Positions 1-5,103 of a DNA stretch of 6,146 bases are shown here, one piece after another (the first letter of the stretch is position 1; each line of letters begins with the position of its first letter). Both the position numbers and the translations under genes were made by a program. Below the pieces are notes generated by a model that saw only the letters and a list, made by a program, of their open reading frames with translations, ran no database searches and was not told the origin of the DNA. Where the stretch lies: contig JAJBTL010000038.1 in NCBI GenBank assembly GCA_020860865.1, positions 1 through 6,146 of the forward strand, in the 5' to 3' direction. The DNA comes from Planctomycetota bacterium. GTDB lineage: Bacteria > Planctomycetota > SZUA-567.

Positions 1-585
1 GCGGCCCGCGCCGGCGAAGCCGGCAAAGGATTCGCCGTCGTGGCGGACGAAGTGCGGAACCTGGCCGGGCGATCGGCCCAGGCGGCCCGGGATACGACGC
101 AGCTTATCGAGACGACGATTGAACGGGTGCGGAACGGTTCGGAGATCGCCGGGCAACTCGACTCCAGCTTCAAGCAAATCGAGGACGGTTCCCACGCCGT
201 CGCCCGCCTCATCGGCGAAATAACCGCCGCCACCAACGAACAGGCCCAGGGGGTGGACCAGGTCAACACGGCGGTGGCGCAGATGGACAAGGTCACCCAA
301 TCCAACGCCGCCTCGGCGGAAGAAGCGGCTTCGGCGGCGGAACAGCTTTCGGCCCAGGCCGGCGCCCTGAACGGCATGGTCGACGATCTCGTCCTCCTGG
401 TGAAAGGCGGCCACGGCGGGAGCGGGAACGGCGGCGGGAAGATTGAAATGAAAGCGAAAACAACGCCTCCGGCCCGCCGGTTGTCCGGTCCGAGTCTGCC
501 GCCGTCCTCCACCGCCAGGTCGGGCGGTGTGCGGACCGTGTCGCCGATGGCGGTGATTCCGCTTGACGAGAATGACGATTTTTAA
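1..585 (+). CDS. Methyl-accepting chemotaxis protein, C-terminal signalling domain (5' end cut by window)
   Basis: The frame is open from base 1 and ends at TAA (583-585), giving 194 residues. The sensor, membrane and HAMP parts lie outside the window. Residues 1-30 carry the hallmark of the chemoreceptor hairpin tip (EAGKGFAVVADEVRNLA), the site where these proteins contact CheA and CheW. Residues 31-135 are the descending helix of the antiparallel coiled coil. This helix contains a canonical methylation-site pattern, AASAEEAASA, around Glu107-Glu108, where CheR and CheB would act. The helix ends in a Gly-rich linker (about 137-146), followed by a Pro/Ser/Arg-rich tail that finishes IPLDENDDF. 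An acidic tail with a terminal aromatic residue on a flexible linker resembles the CheR/CheB-docking tethers of other receptors, but its use here is inferred. The ligand cannot be told. A terminator follows at 660-703. Confidence 0.96.
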   Translation, partial: AARAGEAGKGFAVVADEVRNLAGRSAQAARDTTQLIETTIERVRNGSEIAGQLDSSFKQIEDGSHAVARLIGEITAATNEQAQGVDQVNTAVAQMDKVTQSNAASAEEAASAAEQLSAQAGALNGMVDDLVLLVKGGHGGSGNGGGKIEMKAKTTPPARRLSGPSLPPSSTARSGGVRTVSPMAVIPLDENDDF

Positions 586-659
586 AAACCGGGACACGCA
601 TCGATTGTGACGACGCCGTCCCAACAGCGCGTATTCATCAGGAAAAACAAGAACCACGT

Positions 660-703
660 AAAAAAGAAAACCCGACGGATTCTTCCGCCGGGTTTCTTTT
701 TTT
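660..703. terminator. Bidirectional intrinsic terminator between the chemoreceptor gene and gdhA
   Basis: A 12-position stem (668-679 with 684-695) closes a TTCT loop. It has one internal mismatch at 675/688. A T-run (697-703) follows on the plus strand and a mirrored A-run (660-665) precedes it, so it can stop transcripts from both sides. Read on the minus strand the mismatch becomes a G-U wobble, so the hairpin is slightly better for transcripts coming from gdhA. If it is the gdhA terminator, the gdhA mRNA has a 3' tail of about 160 nt that includes the palindrome at 727-865. Confidence 0.85.
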
Positions 704-726
704 GAAGGCGTGTTGTGGTTGTTAAA

Positions 727-865
727 GTATTGTAAGAAATACTGTGATAATCCGAGTTAGGCGCTGGAAGGAGCGTAGAGGTGTTTTTTCCGGTAGTGTG
801 GAAAAAACGCCCGTAAGCGACTGGAGGCGACTAACTCGGAATTATCACGTAAATTCTTAAAATAC
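727..865. repeat. 139-bp imperfect palindrome, candidate MITE-like element or structured RNA
   Basis: Arms 727-760 and 831-865 are inverted copies with a few mismatches and one extra A at 841. The best blocks are 744-760 against 831-848. Inside is a second perfect-to-wobble stem, 780-791 with 800-811, closing an 8-nt loop (792-799). Between the two stems lie two 19-nt strands (761-779 and 812-830). These can partly pair with each other, leaving symmetric purine-rich mismatches, including a tandem G-A/A-G step at 771-772 with 819-820. The whole element therefore folds into one long rod. Its right end coincides with the last base of the gdhA stop codon. No open reading frame or transposase lies inside. 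It is not a normal terminator, because no T-run follows the outer stem. A non-autonomous mobile element, a dispersed intergenic repeat or an RNA gene are all possible. The family is not recognised. Confidence 0.75.
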
Positions 866-2205
866 TAAATAACGCCCTGGTCCAGCATCGCGTCCGCGAC
901 CTTGATAAAGCCGGCGATGTTGGCGCCGACCACGTAGTTCCCCTTGTAGCCGAAGCGTTCGGCTGTTTCGTAACAGTTCTTGTGGATGTCCCGGATGATG
1001 GTTTTGAGGCGCTGATCCACTTCCTCGATGGTCCACATGAGGCGGATGGAGTTCTGCGCCATCTCGAGGCCGGAGGTGGCGACGCCGCCGGCGTTGGCGG
1101 CCTTGCCCGGGCCGTAGAGGATGTTGTTCTTCAGGAAGATTTCCACGCCGTCCGGCTCGGTCGGCATGTTGGCGCCTTCCGACACGAGGATGCAGCCGTT
1201 CTTCACGAGGGTCTGGGCCGCCTCGGCGGAGATTTCGTTCTGGGTGGCGGACGGGAAGGCGCAGTCGCATTTAATGCCCCACGGCTTCTGGCCTTCCAGG
1301 AACGTCGCTTTCGGGAACTTCTTCGCATACTCGTTGATGCGGCCGCGGGTGACGTTTTTCAGTTCCATGAGGTAGTCGAGCTTTTCCTCGTCAATGCCGT
1401 CCTCGTCGTAGATGGTGCCGGACGAATCGGAGACGGTGACGACCTTGGCGCCCAACTGGAGAAGCTTCTCGACCGTGAACTGGGCGACGTTGCCGGCGCC
1501 GGAGACGGTGCAGATTTTGCCTTCGAGGCTGTCCCCACGGGTGGCGAGCATTTCCGCCGCGAAGTAGACGGCTCCGAAGCCGGTCGCTTCCGGACGGATA
1601 TACGATCCGCCCCAATCGATGCCTTTCCCGGTCATGACGCCGGTGAACTCGTTCCGGATGCGCCGGTACTGGCCGAACAGGTAGCCGATTTCCCGGGGGC
1701 CGACGCCGATGTCGCCGGCCGGAATGTCGGTGTCCGGGCCGATGTGGCGCTGGAGTTCGGTCATGAAAGACTGGCAGAAGCGCATGACTTCGCCGTCCGA
1801 CTTGTCCTTCGGGTCGAAGTCCGAACCGCCCTTGCCGGCGCCCATCGGCAGGGTAGTGAGGCTGTTTTTGAAAATCTGTTCGAACGCGAGGAATTTCAGG
1901 ATGGACAGGTTGACGGACGGGTGAAAGCGGAGACCGCCCTTGTAGGGGCCGATGGCCGAGTTGAAGCCGCTACGGTAGCCCCGGTTGACCACGACCTGGT
2001 TTTTGTCGTTGACCCACGGCACCCGGAATATAATCTGGCGCTCCGGTTCGACCAGCCGCTCAAGAATGCCGGCCTCGACATAGCGCTTGTCCGCGTCGAT
2101 AACCGGGACCAGGGCCTCGAGGACTTCCTCGACCGCCTGGATAAACTCCGGTTCATGGGGATTCTTTTCCTTAACATAATTAAGGACCTTCTCGATAACG
2201 TGCAC
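865..2205 (-). CDS. gdhA: Glutamate dehydrogenase, hexameric E. coli GdhA type
   Basis: This enzyme makes glutamate from 2-oxoglutarate, ammonia and NAD(P)H in the cytoplasm, or runs the reverse reaction. From the chosen start it has 446 residues, against 447 in E. coli GdhA. It aligns along its full length with that protein by eye. Landmarks are GPYKGGLRFHPS (86-97), the catalytic-lysine block LPMGAGKGGSDFDP (119-132, Lys125), PAGDIGVG (162-169) with the catalytic Asp165, the Rossmann motif SGAGNVA (235-241), and the C-terminal GANIAGFIKVADAMLDQGVI. Start choice: the frame stays open to a GTG at 2244, but the GTG at 2203-2205 sits 6 nt after a perfect AAGGAG (2212-2217 on the minus strand). 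Its product, MHVIEKVLNYV, matches the E. coli N-terminus in length. NADP preference is usual for this class, but I cannot prove it here. It is transcribed divergently from the KS gene and convergently to the chemoreceptor gene. The stop codon is TAG. Confidence 0.97.
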   Translation of the reverse strand: MHVIEKVLNYVKEKNPHEPEFIQAVEEVLEALVPVIDADKRYVEAGILERLVEPERQIIFRVPWVNDKNQVVVNRGYRSGFNSAIGPYKGGLRFHPSVNLSILKFLAFEQIFKNSLTTLPMGAGKGGSDFDPKDKSDGEVMRFCQSFMTELQRHIGPDTDIPAGDIGVGPREIGYLFGQYRRIRNEFTGVMTGKGIDWGGSYIRPEATGFGAVYFAAEMLATRGDSLEGKICTVSGAGNVAQFTVEKLLQLGAKVVTVSDSSGTIYDEDGIDEEKLDYLMELKNVTRGRINEYAKKFPKATFLEGQKPWGIKCDCAFPSATQNEISAEAAQTLVKNGCILVSEGANMPTEPDGVEIFLKNNILYGPGKAANAGGVATSGLEMAQNSIRLMWTIEEVDQRLKTIIRDIHKNCYETAERFGYKGNYVVGANIAGFIKVADAMLDQGVI

Positions 2206-2334
2206 GACGTGCTCCTTCCATCTGTAGCATAGAGCTATGAACACATCCTCAGGACTTCCTTGCCATCGCCCGTCGACGGCTTTTTTCCCTTGGCTGAATT
2301 TTTCGTTGGAGCGTGGCTGTAAAAAAACCGGATC

Positions 2335-2364
2335 AATTTAAGCGGCGCTTCAACCATGTGGCAA
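2335..2364 (-). promoter_or_regulatory. Candidate gdhA promoter with AT-rich upstream element
   Basis: On the minus strand, TTGCCA (2364-2359; 5 of 6 to the -35 consensus) is followed after 18 bp by TAAATT (2340-2335; 4 of 6 to the -10 consensus). Directly upstream on that strand, 2369-2400 is almost pure A/T, as expected of an UP element that contacts the alpha subunit of RNA polymerase. Transcription would start near 2328. This is pattern matching only. Confidence 0.45.
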
Positions 2365-2459
2365 AGGCAAAAAAACTTTTCTTTGCAAAAAATTATTATT
2401 GGAATGGAACGCGCGGCTACCCGGTCGCCCGTAACCGTCGTCGTCTCGCCATTCCCCTG

Positions 2460-2488
2460 TTGAACCGGCCGCCGCGCCGGGGTATACT
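2460..2488 (+). promoter_or_regulatory. Strong sigma-70-type promoter for the KS gene or operon
   Basis: TTGAAC (2460-2465) and TATACT (2483-2488) are separated by an ideal 17 bp, giving a predicted start near 2495 and a leader of about 50 nt. The GC-rich spacer contains the inverted repeat CCGGC-CGCCGC-GCCGG (2465-2480). The octamer TTGAACCG occurs twice, at 2460-2467 and 2496-2503, bracketing the core promoter. The second copy is part of the near-palindrome CGGTT-TG-AACCG (2492-2503). These could be operator half-sites, though no regulator is identified. Confidence 0.65.
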
Positions 2489-2547
2489 ATCCGGTTTGAA
2501 CCGCCGGGCCGACAAGCCCCGGCCCTAACGACTAAGGACTTCCCATC

Positions 2548-3783
2548 ATGCCCCAACGCATTGTCATAACCGGCATCGGCCTCACCTCGCCCATCGGCGA
2601 CGATCTGCCGACCCTCCGCCAGAACCTCCTTCTGGGAAAGGGCGGCGTCTCCACCATGACGCCACGCTACATGGACGAATGGCCGGCCGGCATCTGCACG
2701 TTCCCGGTGAACAAACACCAGTCCCGGAAGGACGCCCGCCGGGGCACCCGGGCCGGGCAGGTGGCCATCTACTGCGGCCGGGAGGCTATCCTGGACGCCG
2801 GCCTCGACCTGGAGGCGGCGGACCGTTCCCGCTACGGCGTGTTTGTCGGCACCACCGAGCACGGCAATGTCGAGACGGAAAACGAGGTCGCCGTCATCAA
2901 GGAATACGACTACGACGTTAAATACTGGTCCCACCACCACAACCCCCGGTCCATCAGTAACAACCCGGCCGGGGAACTCTGTCTGAACGCCGGCATCACC
3001 GGGCCGCACTGCTGCGTCGGCGCCGCCTGCGCGGCCGGAAATTACGGCATCATTTACGGCGCCCACCAGCTCATGCTGGACGAGGTCGATGTCGCCGTCG
3101 CCGGCGGCGTGTCCGAGTCCATTCACACCTTCGGCATTTTCGCGAGCTTCCTCGCGCAGAACGCCCTCGCGCCCATCGGCGACGACGCGAAGCGGGCCAG
3201 CCGCCCGTTCGACGTCAGCCGCCATGGCATCGTCATCGCCGAAGGCGGCTGCCTCTATATTCTCGAACGACTCGATGACGCCAAGCGCCGAGGCGCGAAA
3301 ATCTACGCTGAACTTCTCGGCTGGGCCGTCAACACCGACGCCACCGACTTTGTCCTGCCGAATCCGGAACGCCAGGCCGAGGCCATGCGCCTGGCGATCC
3401 GCCGGGCCGGCCTCGAGCCGAAGGACATCGACATCATTAGCGCCCACGCCACCTCGACGCCGGAAGGCGATCCGAAGGAGGTCGAGGCCATCCGCGCCGT
3501 CTTCGGCGACGCCGCGCCCTACGTCAACGCGGCCAAGGGTTATTACGGTCATGCCATGGGCGCCGCCGGGGCGTTGGAACTGGCCGGCAACCTGCCGTCG
3601 TTCACTGACGGCATGATCCATCCGGCCATCAACATTACGGAACTCGATCCGAAATGCGCCCTCCCTGGCCTGGTCGTGAACGAGGCCCGGAAGGCCGACC
3701 GGCCCATCCGCACCGTCCTTAATAATTCCTTCGGCATGCTCGGCATCAACGCCGTCACCGTGGTCGGGAAATACGAGGAGTAG
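2548..3783 (+). CDS. Beta-ketoacyl-ACP synthase (FabF/KAS II-like)
   Basis: This is a condensing enzyme of the thiolase fold. It would extend an acyl chain by decarboxylative condensation with malonyl-ACP. Its 411 residues match the usual FabF length. The N-terminus IVITGIGLTSPIG is typical. The catalytic triad is complete: Cys161 in GAACAAG, His300 in HATSTPEGD, and His334 in KGYYGHAMGAAG with the conserved Lys330. It is therefore a catalytic KS and not a chain-length factor, which would lack the Cys. Two features differ from textbook FabF. The residues before the Cys read GAA instead of STA. The C-terminal loop, normally FGFGGTN, reads FGMLGIN (395-401), which lies where FabF gates its acyl pocket. 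This suggests a specialised KS rather than the main fatty-acid enzyme, so I withhold the symbol fabF. ATG 2548 is preceded by AAGGA with a 9-nt gap. No ACP, FabZ or FabG gene is next to it. The 106-bp gap to the next gene has no T-rich terminator, so cotranscription is possible. Confidence 0.93.
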   Translation: MPQRIVITGIGLTSPIGDDLPTLRQNLLLGKGGVSTMTPRYMDEWPAGICTFPVNKHQSRKDARRGTRAGQVAIYCGREAILDAGLDLEAADRSRYGVFVGTTEHGNVETENEVAVIKEYDYDVKYWSHHHNPRSISNNPAGELCLNAGITGPHCCVGAACAAGNYGIIYGAHQLMLDEVDVAVAGGVSESIHTFGIFASFLAQNALAPIGDDAKRASRPFDVSRHGIVIAEGGCLYILERLDDAKRRGAKIYAELLGWAVNTDATDFVLPNPERQAEAMRLAIRRAGLEPKDIDIISAHATSTPEGDPKEVEAIRAVFGDAAPYVNAAKGYYGHAMGAAGALELAGNLPSFTDGMIHPAINITELDPKCALPGLVVNEARKADRPIRTVLNNSFGMLGINAVTVVGKYEE

Positions 3784-3889
3784 CCGGCTGCCGTCGCCTC
3801 GCCGCGCCGCCGTCGGCGTCGGGCGGGGCGGGGGACGTCACTACAGTGAAAACGCACCCGGGCGCGAGCGTCCGGACCAAGGAGTCCCC

Positions 3890-4090
3890 ATGCGGGAAAA
3901 ACTGCAACAGCTGGCCGAATCGAAACGGGTCGTCGCGGTGTCGTTCCCGGCCGCTAACGGGAACAAGTTGTCAAGTATTACCGGCACCATTGTCGAGGTC
4001 GGGGACGACTGGTTCATCCTGAACGACATTTACGGGAACGTCCTTCTCGTGCCGCTGACCGGCCTGTCCTATATTGAACTCAAGAAGTAA
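3890..4090 (+). CDS. Small protein with an Sm/Hfq-like sequence pattern
   Basis: This is a 66-residue cytoplasmic protein with no signal peptide or membrane segment. ATG 3890 follows a perfect AAGGAG (3879-3884) with a 5-nt gap, so the gene is well supported despite its size. It begins with a short charged helix (MREKLQQLAESKR), followed by alternating hydrophobic segments expected to form beta strands. The stretch GTIVEVGDDWFILND (32-46) parallels the Sm1 motif of Hfq (G-x-I-x-x-x-D-x-Φ-x-I-L). VPLTGLSYIE (54-63) parallels the Sm2 region of Hfq, but the Lys-His of the Hfq RNA-binding site is replaced by Leu-Thr. I infer an Sm-like small beta barrel. RNA binding, ring formation and function are unknown. 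It is not a confident Hfq call, and a different small beta-barrel family is possible. Its stop is 4 nt before the next start, which indicates translational coupling with the ChbG-family gene. Confidence 0.8.
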   Translation: MREKLQQLAESKRVVAVSFPAANGNKLSSITGTIVEVGDDWFILNDIYGNVLLVPLTGLSYIELKK

Positions 4091-4094
4091 CGGA

Positions 4095-5003
4095 ATGGCC
4101 TCGGACACGGACGCGGCGAGGCCGATGGACCGCGCCCTTATTATAAACGCGGACGACTTCGGCTTCTCGGCGCCGGTAAACCGGGGCATTGTCCGGGCGC
4201 ACCGGGACGGCGTCCTCACCTCCACCACCCTTCTCGCCAACGGGTCCGCTTTCGAGGAGGCGGTCGACCTTGCCCGGTCCACTCCCGATCTCGGCGTCGG
4301 CCTTCACCTGAACCTCGTCCGCGGAAAACCGTTGTCGCCGAGTGGCGAATCCTTTCCCCTGATCCGGCCGGACGACGGCGCCTTTCTTCCGTTCCGCTGG
4401 CGGCGGATGGATCGGCTGTTTCTCCGCGCCGCCGAGGCCGAATACCGCCGGCAGATTGAGAAGATTCTCGATGCCGGCATTGTCCCCACCCATATTGATT
4501 TTGAAAAACACCACGCCTGGCAGTACCGGCTGTACGGTCTCGCTTGCCGCCTGGCCCGGGAATACGGCATCCCCGCCATCCGCACCCTGCGGGAGCCGGT
4601 GGCCTGGTCGGTCCGGAGCCTCGGCTGGCCCGGCCTCGGTCCCGCCCTTATGGCCGGGGCGCTCCGCTGCGGCTTCGACTGTGGCGGCGGCCTGGTCCGA
4701 CCGGGCCTCGCGCGGCCGGACCGGCTCCTCGGCCAATGCCATATCGGCGCGATGACCGAGGCGGTGTGGTTGCGCCTCGCCCAAAATATACCGGCCGGCC
4801 TCTCGGAGGTGATGACCCATCCGGGCGAGGCCGAGAGTATCGCCACTGACCACGGCATGGGCCAGAGCTGGCTCGAAGCGGCCCGCCAGGTCGAACTGGA
4901 CGCCCTCACGTCGCCCCGGGTAAAGGCGGCGCTGGCCGGGGTCAGGCTGGTGCATTATGGGGTTTTTCGAGAGGGAGGTAGCGGGGAAGCGCGTAACGAC
5001 TGA
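4095..5003 (+). CDS. ChbG/YdjC-family carbohydrate deacetylase (HpnK-related family)
   Basis: This is a predicted metal-dependent deacetylase of 302 residues. Family members remove acetyl groups from N-acetylated sugars such as chitooligosaccharides. HpnK, linked to hopanoid loci, belongs to the same superfamily. Motifs seen are LIINADDFG (15-23; Asp20 and Asp21, catalytic base and metal ligand), GVGLHLNL (67-74; His71, metal), PTHIDFEKHHAW (131-142; His133, metal) and EVMTHPGE (238-245; His242). All expected catalytic elements are present and no signal peptide is visible, so it should be cytoplasmic. Start choice: ATG 4095 lies 4 nt after the previous stop. TTG 4074 would overlap the previous gene. 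ATG 4125 gives a start closer to the family norm (MDRALIINADDFG) but has GAGG only 3 nt upstream. I prefer 4095, with 4125 a real alternative. The substrate cannot be read from the sequence. A terminator follows at 5041. Confidence 0.9.
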   Translation: MASDTDAARPMDRALIINADDFGFSAPVNRGIVRAHRDGVLTSTTLLANGSAFEEAVDLARSTPDLGVGLHLNLVRGKPLSPSGESFPLIRPDDGAFLPFRWRRMDRLFLRAAEAEYRRQIEKILDAGIVPTHIDFEKHHAWQYRLYGLACRLAREYGIPAIRTLREPVAWSVRSLGWPGLGPALMAGALRCGFDCGGGLVRPGLARPDRLLGQCHIGAMTEAVWLRLAQNIPAGLSEVMTHPGEAESIATDHGMGQSWLEAARQVELDALTSPRVKAALAGVRLVHYGVFREGGSGEARND

Positions 5004-5040
5004 CGGAATGTCGCGGGATTACGTACATGGAGATTTGAAG

Positions 5041-5071
5041 AAGGACGCGTCCGGCGCGGGCGCGTCCTTTT
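5041..5071. terminator. Intrinsic terminator between the ChbG-family gene and nudC
   Basis: A perfect 9-bp stem (AAGGACGCG 5041-5049 with CGCGTCCTT 5061-5069) closes an 11-nt GC-rich loop, with TTTT at 5068-5071 followed by ATAATT. It fits best as the terminator of the plus-strand genes. On the minus strand the hairpin is followed only by the mixed pyrimidine tract CTTCTTC, so it may also stop nudC transcripts, less efficiently. Confidence 0.8.
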
Positions 5072-5103
5072 ATAATTCTCGTGTTCCGGGGGAGGGCGGA
5101 GCG

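Larger units (their letters stand above)
2206..2547. other. 342-bp divergent intergenic region between gdhA and the KS gene
   Basis: No convincing gene lies here. A 71-codon frame (2313-2528, +) has no usable ribosome-binding site and crosses both promoters. The gdhA side (2206-2334) would be a leader of about 120 nt containing a small palindrome (2228-2239, CATAG-AG-CTATG). The centre (2369-2400) is strikingly AT-rich for this genome, with two long A-runs preceded by GC. The KS side (2460-2547) holds the promoter at 2460-2488. A GC-rich hairpin follows in the KS leader (2506-2511 with 2520-2525), then the KS Shine-Dalgarno AAGGA (2534-2538). Confidence 0.7.

Noticed and set aside
982..2232. 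A 416-codon plus-strand frame opposite gdhA
   Set aside because: It is entirely antisense to a clear GdhA. Its product has no recognisable motif and is of low complexity (Ala, Asp, Gly, Val, Arg). Such frames are expected opposite GC-rich genes with strong codon bias.
2268..2288. CCGTCGACGG followed by T-run as a plus-strand terminator
   Set aside because: The self-complementary core would need an extremely short stem around a tetraloop, and no plus-strand gene ends upstream of it.
2313..2528. A 71-codon plus-strand frame in the divergent intergenic region
   Set aside because: The start is GTG with GGAG only one base away, composition changes sharply within the frame, and it runs through the KS promoter and leader.
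2350..3621. A 423-codon minus-strand frame opposite the KS gene
   Set aside because: It mirrors the KS coding sequence, has no family signature and crosses the divergent promoter region.
3805..3834. GC hairpin (3805-3809 with 3814-3818) and G-rich run after the KS stop, as terminator or G-quadruplex
   Set aside because: The stem is only 5 bp with no T-run. There are only three runs of three or more G, so no standard four-run quadruplex forms.
3838..3849. Small palindrome TCACT-AC-AGTGA upstream of the Sm-like gene
   Set aside because: The arms are only 5 bp and no convincing promoter accompanies it. It is compatible with chance.
4080..4955. A 291-codon minus-strand frame opposite the ChbG-family gene
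   Set aside because: It is a shadow of the deacetylase gene, which has all family motifs on the plus strand.
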